Assembly: GCA_002951995.1 (NCBI GenBank)
Contig: CP019797.1
Span: forward strand, 976,501-1,040,500
Reading direction: 5' to 3'
Origin: Stenotrophomonas acidaminiphila
Lineage (GTDB): Bacteria; Pseudomonadota; Gammaproteobacteria; Xanthomonadales; Xanthomonadaceae
DNA length: 64,000 nucleotides
The notes beneath the pieces were generated by a model, which had not been told where the DNA came from, searched no databases, and saw only the letters and a list, made by a program, of their open reading frames with translations. Shown here piece after piece: positions 47,775-57,084 of the stretch (positions are counted from its first letter, which is position 1; each line of letters starts with the position of its first letter). Both the position numbers and the translations under genes were made by a program.

Positions 47775-50210
47775 TCAGAACGCGTAGCGCACGCGCCCGT
47801 ACCAGTACGCGCCGTTGCTGCCGATCGGCGACAACACGTCGTAGGGCAGGTTGCCGAAGTAGTGGATGTCGTCGTTGGAGCGGTCCGGGTAGTTGTCGGT
47901 CAGGTTCTGCCCACCGACGGCCACGCTCCACTTCGCGGTGACGCGGTACTCCACTTCCGCATCGAGCTGCCATTCCGCGCCATAGGTCTGGGTCGGCACA
48001 TAGCCGCCACCGAAATCGAACACGCGTCGCGCGCTGCCATGGCGGCTCAGGCGGCTGCCCAGCGACCAGCGCGCGTCGGCCCAGCTCGCCGCCAGCTGCG
48101 CGCGGGTGCGCGGCGCCGCGTCGGTGAGCGTATTGCTTTCCTCCACGCCGAACAGCACGTAGTCCGGGTCCAGCGCCAGCAGCTGTGGCGGCGTGGCCAG
48201 CACGTTCTTCAGCTCGGTCCTGGCGTAACTCCAGGTGCCGGTGAGCAGCAGGTCGCCGCCGCCCAGCGTCTGCCGCCAGTTGGCGACGAACTCGGCGCCG
48301 CGGGTGCGTGTATCGGCGGCATTGACGAAGTAGTGCGCGCTCTGCAGCCCGCTTACGCCGAAGCGCTGCTGCACGAAATCGGTGAGCGCGTCGCCGGTGA
48401 TGCTCTCCGACAGCGCGATGCGGTCGTCGATGTCGATCTGGAACAGGTCCAGCGACAGGTCCAGGTGGCTGCCGATCTGGCTGGTGAAACCGAGGCTGTA
48501 GTTGATCGACTTCTCCGGCTTCAGGTCGCGGGCGCCCAGTGCGCGCGCGATCGGGTTGTTCACCGACAGCAGCCGGCCCTGCACCAGCTGGCCGCCGGCG
48601 GTGTAGCCGGTGGAGGTGGATTCGAAGCCGGTCTGGCTCAGCGACGGCGCGTGGAAGTTGTTGGAGATGGCGCCGCGCAGCGCGAACGCCGGTGCGAACG
48701 CGTAACGTGCGCCGAGCTTGCCGGTGAGCTCGCCGCCGAAGTCCTGGTAATGCTCGTAGCGCGCGGCGAGGTCGGTGGAGAACTTCTCGCCGAAGGTCGA
48801 GGACAGGCTGCCATAGGCGCTGAACACGTCGCGGGTGAGGTGGGCCTCGTCCTGTGGGGTCAGGCCGCCGCCGGCCTGCGAGCCGGTGGGACGATCGGTG
48901 TACGCGCCGGCCGCATAGCTGGCCGGGTCGCCGGCGCCGGTCTCGTAGCGTTCGTGGCGCGCTTCCACGCCGAAGCCGAGGCTGTGGCTGTCGTCGGCGC
49001 GCACGAAGATGCGACCGACATCGAGGTTGGCCACGGTCTGCTCGAACGCGTAGTCGCCCGTCTTGAAGCGGGTGGGGCTGGCAGGGCCGAGCGAGGCGTT
49101 GAGCGAATCGCGCAGGCGGTAGGTGAATTCGTTGCGGCCGTGGTCGAGGCTGGCGTCGTAGTTCCAGTCGCCCCACTGGCCGCGCGCGCCGGCGACCAGC
49201 TGCAGGTCCAGGTTCTCGCCTTCGGAAACCGGGCGGTAGCCGTTGGGATACAGCTGCTTCCAGTTGGCTTCGCCGTCCGGGTAGCGGAAGTAGTTGGCGC
49301 CTTCGGTATCGCGCTGGTTGTAGGTGCCGAACGCATAGGCCTTGGAGGTGGCGCCGAACGGGATCTCGGTATTGAACCAGGCGTTGAGATCCTTGCTGGC
49401 ACCGTCGCCCAGGGCGTAGTTGCGCTTGCCGGCCAGGGCCAGGTTGTCCGGGGTCTGCGCTTCCCACGGCGGGATCTGGTCGAAGCCGGCGCGGTTGGTG
49501 GCCTCGCGGTTCTTCAGCTCCAGGCCCACGCGCAGGAAGCCGCCCTGGTCGCTCAGCACGGTGCCGACCTTGGCGCTGAAATAGCTCGTCTGGCCATCGG
49601 TGAGGGTGCGGCCGATCGGCTTGAGGTCGGTGTGGTGCGCACCGAAGCTGGCCTCGATGGCGCCGCCCTGCGGGGCATCGTCGAGGATCACGTTGATCAC
49701 CCCGGCCACGGCATCGGAGCCATACAGCGCGCCGGCGCCGTCGCGCAGGACTTCGATGCGCTTGATCGCGCTGACCGGGATGGCATTGAAGTCCACCGGT
49801 GTGGTGCCCTTGCCGATCTTGCTGTCGGTGTTGACCAGCGCCGAGTTGTGGCGGCGCTTGCCGTTGACCAGCACCAGCACCTGGTCCGGCGACAGCCCGC
49901 GCAGCTGCGCCGCGCGGACGTGGTCGGCACCGCCGGAGTTAGACTGCCGCGGGAAATTGAACGACGGCAGCAGCGCCTGCAGCGCGCTGCCGAGTTCGCC
50001 GTTGACCACGCCGGCCTTGCGGATGTCCTCGGCGGTGAGCACGTCCACCGGCGAGGTGGATTCCAGGACGGTGCGGTCGCTGGCGCGGGTGCCGGTGACG
50101 ATCACCGTGTCGAGCGTGGTCGCCGGGGCGGACGCGTCCTGGGCGTAGGCGGGCGAGGACAGTGCCAGCACGACGGCCAGGCCGAGCGGTGCCGGGGAAA
50201 TACGGGCCAT
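47775..50210 (-). CDS. TonB-dependent outer-membrane receptor
   Basis: An 811-residue receptor. The signal peptide ends near YAQ-DAS (residue 24). A TonB box (LDTVIVTG) is next, then the plug domain (STSPVDVLTAEDIRK; GLSPDQVLVLVNGKRRHNSA; IEVLRDGAGALYGSDAVAGV) and a 22-strand barrel ending in YGRVRYAF. There is no STN domain, so it does not signal through FecR. The substrate is unknown; a similar type is common in xanthomonads and serves varied nutrients. It is divergent from the DUF3574 gene. Confidence 0.9.
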   Translation of the reverse strand: MARISPAPLGLAVVLALSSPAYAQDASAPATTLDTVIVTGTRASDRTVLESTSPVDVLTAEDIRKAGVVNGELGSALQALLPSFNFPRQSNSGGADHVRAAQLRGLSPDQVLVLVNGKRRHNSALVNTDSKIGKGTTPVDFNAIPVSAIKRIEVLRDGAGALYGSDAVAGVINVILDDAPQGGAIEASFGAHHTDLKPIGRTLTDGQTSYFSAKVGTVLSDQGGFLRVGLELKNREATNRAGFDQIPPWEAQTPDNLALAGKRNYALGDGASKDLNAWFNTEIPFGATSKAYAFGTYNQRDTEGANYFRYPDGEANWKQLYPNGYRPVSEGENLDLQLVAGARGQWGDWNYDASLDHGRNEFTYRLRDSLNASLGPASPTRFKTGDYAFEQTVANLDVGRIFVRADDSHSLGFGVEARHERYETGAGDPASYAAGAYTDRPTGSQAGGGLTPQDEAHLTRDVFSAYGSLSSTFGEKFSTDLAARYEHYQDFGGELTGKLGARYAFAPAFALRGAISNNFHAPSLSQTGFESTSTGYTAGGQLVQGRLLSVNNPIARALGARDLKPEKSINYSLGFTSQIGSHLDLSLDLFQIDIDDRIALSESITGDALTDFVQQRFGVSGLQSAHYFVNAADTRTRGAEFVANWRQTLGGGDLLLTGTWSYARTELKNVLATPPQLLALDPDYVLFGVEESNTLTDAAPRTRAQLAASWADARWSLGSRLSRHGSARRVFDFGGGYVPTQTYGAEWQLDAEVEYRVTAKWSVAVGGQNLTDNYPDRSNDDIHYFGNLPYDVLSPIGSNGAYWYGRVRYAF

Positions 50211-50407
50211 GGGGGAAACTCCGGGGTGACGTGGGGGAAGGGGTTTCCGGATGCTTTGTTACATTCATCCGGATGGAGCGATATGTTATCTTCGCGTGAT
50301 GCCGGCGCCCGGTGCAAGCCCCGCGTGGCATCAGCTCATCCGTAAACGTGATATGCCGCTGCAGCGACGGCCACGCCATCCTTGCAGGCTCCTTCCAGAG
50401 GTCATCC

Positions 50408-50881
50408 ATGAAGTCGTCCGCTTTGCTGTTCCCGTTGTTGCTGTGCCTGGGCGGGGTTGCCACCGCCGCCGCTCCCGTCGACCCGCCGGCGGCCACCGCC
50501 GCGCTGCACGGCGACGCCGCGCGCCCGGCCGAGGGCGCGCACTGGGTGCGCAGCGAGCTGTATTTCGGCGTCGGCCGCGAGGACGGCGACTCCCGCCGCG
50601 AACAGACCGACGCCATCAGTGACGCGCAGTGGCGGGCGTTCCTCGACCGCGAGGTGACCCCGCGCTTCCCCGACGGCCTGACCGTGTTCGACGCCTACGG
50701 CCAGTGGCTGTTCCGTGGCGCCGCCGGGCCCGAGCGCCTGCGCACCAAGGTGCTGGTGGTGCTGCACGAGGACACGCCGCAGCGCCGCAACGACATCGAG
50801 GCGATCCGCCTGGCCTGGAAGCAGGCCACCCATCACCAGTCGGTGTTGTGGGCGCGCCAGGCGGTGGACGTCTCGTTCTGA
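50408..50881 (+). CDS. DUF3574 exported protein
   Basis: A 157-residue protein with a signal peptide (SALLFPLLLCLGGVATAAA) and a DUF3574 domain (WVRSELYFGVGREDGD; WRAFLDREVTPRFPDGLTV; VLVVLHEDTPQ). The family has no known activity. It starts at ATG 50408 and is 74 bases upstream of a permease gene on the same strand, with which it may share a transcript. Confidence 0.82.
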   Translation: MKSSALLFPLLLCLGGVATAAAPVDPPAATAALHGDAARPAEGAHWVRSELYFGVGREDGDSRREQTDAISDAQWRAFLDREVTPRFPDGLTVFDAYGQWLFRGAAGPERLRTKVLVVLHEDTPQRRNDIEAIRLAWKQATHHQSVLWARQAVDVSF

Positions 50882-50955
50882 GCAACGCGCGCCGGGGCAG
50901 GGCGTGGCGCCCGCGCCCCGGCGATGGTTTTCCCTTCCTTCCTCCCGGTTCCCGC

Positions 50956-52562
50956 ATGGCTTCCCTTCCCGCTGCCCCGCGCCCACGCTGGTTCGTCGCC
51001 GGCGACCTCAACGGTTTCTTCGGCCTGGTGGTCGACAACCTGTCCATCCTCGGTTTCATCGCCATGGCGCTGGTGGGCATCTTCCAGTTCCCTGCCGAGG
51101 TGGTGTTCGGGCGCATGTTCCCCGGCACCGCCTTCGGCGTGCTGGTGGGCAATCTGCTGTACACGCTGATGGCGCGGCGCCTGGCCGCGCGCACGGGCCG
51201 CGACGACGTCACCGCGATGCCGCTGGGGCTGGATGCCCCGACCAGCATCGGCATGGCGCTGCTGGTGCTGGGGCCGGCGTTCGCCGGGTTCCGCGAGCAG
51301 GGCATGGACCCGCAGGCCGCGGCGATCGCCACCTGGCAGCTGGGCATGGCGGCGCTGGTGATCATGGGCCTGCTCAAGCTGGTGCTGTCGTTTTTCGGCG
51401 AGGCGGTGACCCGCGCGCTGCCGCGGGCCGCGCTGCTGGGCTCCATCGCCGGCATCGCGCTGGTGCTGATGGGCCTGCTGCCGCTGCTGGAAGCGCTGCG
51501 CTCGCCGGTGGCCGGCTTCGTCACCCTGGGGCTGCTGTTGTACGTGCTGGTCGCCAAGGGGCGGCTGCCGGTACGCGCGCCCGGGGTGCTGGTGGCGTTC
51601 GTGGTCGGTACCGCGCTGTACTACGGGCTGGGACTGGCGGGGCTGGGCGCGCCGGGCTTCGCCCTGCCGCAGTGGACGCCACCGCAGGTGGTGCTGCCGC
51701 TGCCGACGCTGGGCTTCATCGACGGCCTGCCGGCGGCGCTGGACTACCTGCCGCTGCTGCTGCCGTTCGGGCTGCTGATGGTGGTCGGTGGCATCAACGT
51801 GTCCGAAAGCGCGCGCGCGGCCGGCGACGACTACCGCACCCGCGACATCCTGCTGGTGGAAGCGGTGGCCACGCTGGTGGCCGGGTGCTGCGGTGGCGTC
51901 GCCCAGACCACGCCCTACATCGGCCAGCCGGCCTACAAGCACATGGGCGCGCGCAGCGGCTACACCCTGCTGACCGGCCTGTTCGTCGGCATCGGCGGCA
52001 TGCTCGGGTGATTTCCGGCCTGGTGCAGTGGCTGCCGCTGGCGGTGTTGGCGCCGATCATCGTGTACGTGGCCATCGACATCACCACCCAGGCGTTCGAG
52101 GCCACGCCGAAGCGGCATGCCGCGGCGATGGTGCTCGGCTTCCTGCCCTCGGTGGCGTACCTGCTGGCGATCAAGGCACCGGGCTGGATCGCGCCGGAGC
52201 GGCTGGCCGAGCTGACCACCACGCTCGACGGCCACGGGCTGCCGGAGCTGGCGGTGATCTTCACCCTCGGCAACGGCTTCATCATCACCGCGATGCTGTG
52301 GATCGCCACGGTGGTGGCGATGATCGAACAGCGTCCGCGGCGCGCATCGGTCCTGCTGCTGGTCGCCGCGCTGCTGACCCTGTTCGGCCTGATCCACTCG
52401 GTGGACCCGCGCGGCGGGGTGTACCTGCCATGGGCACTGCAGGGGCTGCAGCGCAGCATCAGCTGGCAGTTCGCCGGCGCTTACGTGGCGCTGGCGGCAG
52501 TATTGGGCCTGCTCGGTTCGTTCCGGCCAGCAGGAGGCCAGGACGCCCGGGCAGAGGGATAA
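50956..52562 (+). CDS. NCS2-like xanthine/uracil permease family protein, one-base frameshift
   Basis: A polytopic inner-membrane protein of about 535 residues with 12-14 predicted spans. The first 350 residues (DLNGFFGLVVDNLSILGFIA; VTAMPLGLDAPTSIGMALL; GGINVSESARAAGDDY; GGVAQTTPYIGQPAYKHMGA) end at a premature TGA after GGMLG. Adding one G to GGG at 52006-52008 continues with VISGLVQWLPLAVLAPIIVY and three to four more spans to 52560. The NCS2/AzgA-like nucleobase permease assignment rests on overall pattern, and the substrate is uncertain. Confidence 0.75.
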
Positions 52563-52865
52563 GCCAGGCCTCACGCTCGGGTTGATCCGGGGCGGAGGTC
52601 GAACGAAGCACGGAGCGGGCAGGGGGCGATCCCGTTTCCGGCAAGGCGCCCGGGCGCGTGAGGCGGGATTGCGGGCACTGCCCATTGGCGTTGCCGGGCC
52701 GTCGCCTCGGATGGGAGATGGGCGTTGCCGCCAGGGGCGCGCGATTTTCCTGTTGATTCTCAAGGCATCGGTGCGCGCGGGATAGCCGGGGAATCCGTTT
52801 CAGCGGATAACCGGCAGGCTGCGGTGCCTGCGCCGGGCATGTGCATGGAGAGCCCGTGCCCCGGG
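52563..52865. other. Intergenic region before the tonB-like gene
   Basis: About 300 bases with no convincing gene, repeat or terminator. GC-rich until the Fur-box promoter begins at 52866. Confidence 0.5.
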
Positions 52866-52890
52866 TATAATTTGAGAATGATTATCATGT
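52866..52890 (+). promoter_or_regulatory. Fur box overlapping a -10 element, upstream of the tonB-like gene
   Basis: TATAAT (52866-52871) is followed directly by TTGAGAATGATTATCATGT (52872-52890), a close match to the 19-bp Fur consensus GATAATGATAATCATTATC. Fur-Fe2+ bound here would cover the promoter and start site, so the downstream gene should be induced by iron starvation. The leader to ATG 52998 is about 120 bases. Confidence 0.82.
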
Positions 52891-52997
52891 TCATGATGGC
52901 CGGCGCGATTTACGCGGCGCCGGCGACAGCGGAGATCCTCCCGATGCCGAGGCACCCGGCAGGGGCTGCCTTGAACGCAGCGCCCGGCCGGGCCGGC

Positions 52998-53743
52998 ATG
53001 AGGCGCACGAAACGCACGCTGGCCGATCATGAGCGGCGCATGCATTGGCTGGCGGCGGCAAGCACCGTGCTGCTGCACCTGGCCGTAGCGGTGGCCGCGT
53101 TGGGGGCTGGGCACGGATGCCGGTGCCGGCGAAGGTTGCGGAGGAGACCGTGCGGGTGCAGTTGAGCCTGTTGCCGCCCGCGGCCCCGGCGATGCCGCTG
53201 GCACAGTTGCAGGCACCGACGCCGACCCCCGCCAGCACGGCGTCGCCGCCGCGCTCTTCCGCTGCGCTGGCGCCGCCGACCTCCGAGCGGGTGCTGGCCG
53301 AGGCCATGCCTGCGGCCGCGCAGTTTCCCGACCTGGTTTCCGAAGCGATACCTGAGCCGTCCCCATCGCCCGCGTCGCCGGATCAAGCCGCCGAACGCAG
53401 CCAGCAGGCCGCGCCGCCCGCACCCTCGCTGCCGCCGGCGCCGCGCCATGCCGGCAGAACGCAGGCGAACTGGACCGGCGAGGTGCTGGCCCGGCTGGAG
53501 CGGTTCCGCCATTATCCGCGCGCGGCACAGGTCGCGCGGCAGCAAGGGGTGGCATACGTGCACGTGCGCATCGACCGGCAGGGGCGCGTGTTGTCGGTGG
53601 CATTGCAACGCAGCAGCGGCCATGCGTCCCTCGACGAGGAGGCATTGCAGACCTTCCATCGCGCGCAGCCGCTGCCAGCGCCACCGGCTTCGCTGCCCGA
53701 CCCGGTGGAACTGGAAGTGCCGGTGGAGTTCTTCCTGCGCTGA
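52998..53743 (+). CDS. TonB-like energy transducer, one-base frameshift
   Basis: Periplasm-spanning TonB-type protein of about 249 residues. The N-terminus (MRRTKRTLADHERR, then the span HWLAAASTVLLHLAVAVAAL) joins the remainder when one G is added to the GGGGG at 53102-53106 (GGWARMPVPAKVAEETVRVQ). A Pro/Ala-rich stretch crosses the periplasm, and the C-terminal TonB domain has the typical HYPRAAQVARQQGVAYVHVR and RSSGHASLDEEAL pattern. ATG 52998 or 53040 may be used. No exbB or exbD is in the window, so it probably shares the chromosomal ones. Its Fur box and position suggest it serves the receptor at 57401. Confidence 0.82.
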
Positions 53744-53898
53744 AGCGCAGCACGCCGCAGCGTTGCTGCCACCGCAAGCATGCCTGCCCACCTGGTCGTG
53801 GTCCTTCCGGGCGGACGTGTGCGCGCATATCCGGCATCTCCTGCGCTTCGCCCTGCCGTACGGATGACAAAGGCGCGCGGCGTCGAAACCCGCGCCGG

Positions 53899-54658
53899 TC
53901 AATCGGCCTGGTCGGGCCGGATGCCGAGCACGATGCCCTGCTGCCGCCAGTGCCGCAGCAGGTCGTACCCGGCTGCCATGAATGCGGCGGGATCGGGCGC
54001 GGCGGTTTCACCGGCCAACCGGGCAAGTGCTTCGGCCGCGCTCGGCGGTCGTGGCTGGGCCAGCCATTCCAGCAGGCGGAAGCTGGCCGGGCTGAGCTCG
54101 GCGAAACACACCTGGCCGGTTGGCGCACGCCACACCAGCAGCAGTGTCGGCATGGCCGGGGGCGTGTCCTCGGGCAGCCGATCCCCGCCGAGGCGATGCA
54201 CCGGCCAGCGGTAGGCCAGCGCGCGCAGCCATGGCGACAGCACGGGGGGCCGGTCTGCAGGTCCCCCTCCGCGAGGTGCGCCGGCACCGGGTCGTCGGCG
54301 GTCTGCAAGGTCAGTTCGACTGCTTCGTAGTGCGCCAGTTCAACCAGCCAGGCCGGTGCTTCGGCTTGTGGGGTCTGCAGGTAGGCGACGAATTCGGACG
54401 GGATGCGGGCGAACAGCGGGCTCTGGCAGCGGTGCCGGGCATGGAAGCGGCGTACCCGGGCTTGCCATGCGCTTTCCCGAGCAGGGTCCGGCAGACGGGG
54501 AAGGCGGCGTCCAGCATGCGTTGCAGGTTGCCGAGGACCAGCTCGCGGTACAGCGCCAGCCGGCGCGCCTCGATGCCGGGCGGTGGCGGCGCATGGTCCG
54601 GGTCGCGGAGATGGTGGGCGAACTGCAATTGCTGCCGGCGCAACGTGTCCTGGTTCAT
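53899..54658 (-). CDS. hvfC: HvfC/DUF2063 family RiPP maturation partner, two one-base frameshifts
   Basis: Partner protein that presents the precursor peptide to the DUF692 oxidase. Frame-restored it is about 253 residues. The N-terminal DUF2063 domain ([68 protein letters not shown]) leads to a C-terminal domain ([27 protein letters not shown]). Continuity needs one extra base at 54476-54478 and another in the GGGGGG at 54244-54249. Two errors within 230 bases in an otherwise conserved frame fit homopolymer miscalls better than decay. It overlaps hvfB by four bases. Confidence 0.83.
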
Positions 54659-55503
54659 CGCGGCCGCCCGGCTGTGGCGGCGGCCTGGATGCGGCGGACG
54701 TGCGCCACTTCGTCCAGCAGCTCGGGCAGCGGCGGGAAACCAAAGTCGCGCTCCAGCAGGGTGGGGCGTACGCCATGGAGGTCGAAGGCCAGCGCCAGCA
54801 ACCCCCAGACCGGCTCGCTCACCGCGCTGCCATGGGTGTCTACCTTCAGATCCGGCGCGACATCCAGATGCCCGGCGACGTGGTAGCCCGCGACCCGCCG
54901 GGAGGGCATGCGCGCGATGAAACCGGTGGCGTCATAGCCGTGATTGACGGCGTTGACCTGCACGTTGTTGACGTCCAGCAGCAGATCGCAGTCGGCTGCA
55001 TCGAGCACCGCATTGATGAAATCGGCCTCGTCCATGTCGCGCCAAGGGGCCGCGTAGTAGGCGATGTTCTCCACGGCGATACGCCGCCCCAGCAGGTCCT
55101 GGGCCTGGCCGATGCGTGCGGCCACGTGGCATACGGCCGCTTCGGTGAAAGGCAGCGGCAGCAGGTCGTACAGGTGGCCTTCGTCGGTGCAGTAGCTCAG
55201 GTGCTCGCTGTAGTGGCGTACGCGGTGGCGGTCGAGGAAGGCACGGGTGCGGGCGAGGAATTCCCGGTCCAGCGGCTCCGGCCCGCCCAGCGACAGCGAC
55301 AGGCCGTGGCAGGTCAGCGGATGACGGGCGGCCAGCGCGGCCAGCGCCTCGCCCGCTGGGCCACCGATGCCGACCCAGTTGTCGGGCGCGCATTCGAGGA
55401 AATCGAAGGCGCCATCAGGCGCTGCGGCCAGCTCCGCCAGCAGGTCCCGCCGCAGGCCGAGTCCGGCCGATGCGGCAGGCAGGAAGGAGGCGGGGGCCGG
55501 CAT
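54655..55503 (-). CDS. hvfB: HvfB/DUF692 multinuclear non-heme iron oxidase (MNIO)
   Basis: TIM-barrel iron enzyme that oxidises cysteines of a precursor peptide; in Haemophilus influenzae HvfB with HvfC forms oxazolone/thioamide pairs on EGKCG cysteines. The 282 residues start at [20 protein letters not shown]. Candidate iron ligands are all present: Glu37 ([10 protein letters not shown]), His66 ([10 protein letters not shown]), Glu100-His101 (HYSEHLSY), Glu145 (AVENIAYY), Asp177/Asn180 ([11 protein letters not shown]), His188, His208/His212 (YHVAGHLD) and the [12 protein letters not shown] segment. Between hvfA and hvfC it completes the maturation set. Confidence 0.92.
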   Translation of the reverse strand: MPAPASFLPAASAGLGLRRDLLAELAAAPDGAFDFLECAPDNWVGIGGPAGEALAALAARHPLTCHGLSLSLGGPEPLDREFLARTRAFLDRHRVRHYSEHLSYCTDEGHLYDLLPLPFTEAAVCHVAARIGQAQDLLGRRIAVENIAYYAAPWRDMDEADFINAVLDAADCDLLLDVNNVQVNAVNHGYDATGFIARMPSRRVAGYHVAGHLDVAPDLKVDTHGSAVSEPVWGLLALAFDLHGVRPTLLERDFGFPPLPELLDEVAHVRRIQAAATAGRPR

Positions 55504-55519
55504 GCCGAAGGCCGTAACG

Positions 55520-55852
55520 TCAGCGCCCGGCGCGTGGCGATGGTGCGGCGGCAGCCGCATCCGTGGCGGGCTGTGCCTGTTGCGGCGTGGGCTTGGGCTT
55601 GGCGTTGGGGGCAGGAGCCGGGGCGGCCGGAGGAGTGGCCGGGGTAGCGGGTGCGTGGGCCCCGCACTTGCCTTCGCCGCACTTGCCTTCCTGGGCCTTC
55701 TTCGCCACGGCCGGGGCGGCCTGCGGGCTGGCGGCTGCATCCTGTGCGTAGCCGCCGGCCAGCGCCTGCATGGCGAAGGTGGAGCCGGCCAGTGCGAGGC
55801 TGCCGGTCAGGGCCGAGCGGAGGATGCGGGAGGTCGAGGTGTCATCAGGCAT
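55520..55852 (-). CDS. hvfA: HvfA-type RiPP metallophore precursor with two EGKCG repeats
   Basis: A 110-residue precursor. The N-terminal signal sequence ([20 protein letters not shown], residues 13-32) targets the periplasm. The core is two adjacent EGKCG motifs at residues 55-59 and 60-64 (Cys58, Cys63), followed by GAHAPA. A low-complexity Ala/Pro/Lys/Gln tail ends it. GGAG seven bases before ATG 55852 sets the start. In the HvfA family the EGKCG cysteines become copper-binding oxazolone/thioamide groups. Other HvfA proteins often have more repeats; two is short. The only cysteines in the protein are these two. Confidence 0.88.
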   Translation of the reverse strand: MPDDTSTSRILRSALTGSLALAGSTFAMQALAGGYAQDAAASPQAAPAVAKKAQEGKCGEGKCGAHAPATPATPPAAPAPAPNAKPKPTPQQAQPATDAAAAAPSPRAGR

Positions 55853-55906
55853 GGGAGTCTCCAGGTGCGGCCGGGCCGCAAGGAATGAGGGAATTGCCAA
55901 GGCAGG

Positions 55907-57079
55907 CTACAGGCTTTGCAGGAATTCGGTGATGGCTTCCAGCTCGGTCTTGTGCAGGTCCAGCACTTTCAGCAGCGGGTCCGGTTGCGGAAACAACGGG
56001 TCGTCGGCCTGGCCCGGCTTCGGTTGCGGGCGTGGCATGCCGACGTTGTACATGTTGACGATACCGCGCATCTGGGTGAATCCGCCCGTATGCATCCATG
56101 GTCCGGTACTGCTTACGTTGCGCAGCGAAGGGGTGCGGAATTTGCCGCTGTCGGCAGGGTCGCCGGTGATCTCGTAGCGGCCCAGATCCTGTTGCGGACG
56201 GCCGTAGAAGTGCAGGCCGAGGTTGTGGAAGCCGTTGTTGGTCAGGGCCGGGCCGCTGTGGCAGTTCATGCAGCGCGCATGGGTGCGGAACAGGTGCAGG
56301 CCCCACAGCTGCTGGTCGCCGAGCAGGTTGCGGTTGCCTTCGAGGAAACGGTCGAAGCGGTTGTTGCGTGGCACCAGTGTGCGCTCGTAGGCGGCGATGG
56401 CCTGGCCTACTTCGCGCACGCTGATCCTGCGGCTGCCGAACACGCGGGCGAATTCGGCCGGGTAGTCCTTGCTGCGGTTCAGGCGGTGCTCCAGTTCCCG
56501 GGTGGTGAAGGCCATTTCCCGGGAGTCCTGGATCGGAAACGCGGCCTGTTCTTCCAGCGTGGCGGCGCGTCCGTCCCAGAACAGGGGATGCGCATACGCG
56601 GCCATCGCCACGCTCATCGCGTTGCGTTTGCCGGCCTGGCGGTCGTGGCCGAAGGACACCCTGCGGCCATCGCCCCAGCCCAACTGGCGGTCGTGGCAGC
56701 TGGCGCAGGCGATCTGCCCGGAGCGCGACAGGCGTGGATCCTCGAACAGCTTCCTGCCCAGTGCGATCTTTTCCCGGGTGCCCGGATTGTCGGCCGGCTC
56801 GGGAGGGTGTTTCGGCAGCGGCGCCAGTTCCTGCCATTGCACGCCCTTGTCGATGTGGGGCGCGGGCCATTGCGCGATCGGCTGGGCATAGACGCGGCGC
56901 AGGCAATCGAAATCGATGCTCGGCGCGCTCGGTGCGATGCGCTGGCGGCATTGCTCCAGCGTGGGAGAAGCGTCCGGCGCATTGGCGCCGGTTTGTGCCT
57001 GGGCAACGTACAGGCTGCCCACCGAGCACAACAGCAGGACTGCGGGCAGCAGGCGTGATGGAGAAAGGATACGTGGCAT
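55907..57079 (-). CDS. Di-heme cytochrome c peroxidase/MauG-family protein
   Basis: A 390-residue periplasmic di-heme enzyme (signal peptide near LLPAVLLLCSVGSLYVAQA). Two c-heme sites are visible, CASCH (with IALGRKLFEDPRLSRSG ahead) and CMNCH, plus the family segments RNAMSVAMAAY, FRTPSLRNVSSTGPWMHTGG and QMRGIVNMYN. Bacterial CCPs remove H2O2; MauG and MbnH relatives oxidise amino-acid side chains in partner proteins. Lying 54 bases upstream of hvfA, it could act on the peptide, on metal redox, or on peroxide. The heme axial ligand that separates these groups cannot be assigned by eye. Confidence 0.88.
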   Translation of the reverse strand: MPRILSPSRLLPAVLLLCSVGSLYVAQAQTGANAPDASPTLEQCRQRIAPSAPSIDFDCLRRVYAQPIAQWPAPHIDKGVQWQELAPLPKHPPEPADNPGTREKIALGRKLFEDPRLSRSGQIACASCHDRQLGWGDGRRVSFGHDRQAGKRNAMSVAMAAYAHPLFWDGRAATLEEQAAFPIQDSREMAFTTRELEHRLNRSKDYPAEFARVFGSRRISVREVGQAIAAYERTLVPRNNRFDRFLEGNRNLLGDQQLWGLHLFRTHARCMNCHSGPALTNNGFHNLGLHFYGRPQQDLGRYEITGDPADSGKFRTPSLRNVSSTGPWMHTGGFTQMRGIVNMYNVGMPRPQPKPGQADDPLFPQPDPLLKVLDLHKTELEAITEFLQSL

Positions 57080-57084
57080 TCGAG

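Noticed and set aside
52871..52997. Earlier in-frame ATGs (from 52879) as start of the tonB-like gene
   Set aside because: They fall within or just after the Fur box/promoter and would add an unlikely N-terminus ahead of the membrane span; ATG 52998 or 53040 is more reasonable.
55563..55751. A Cys/Gly/Ala-rich plus-strand frame opposite hvfA
   Set aside because: It is the antisense reading of the Ala/Pro-rich HvfA tail; hvfA has the ribosome site, signal peptide and operon position.
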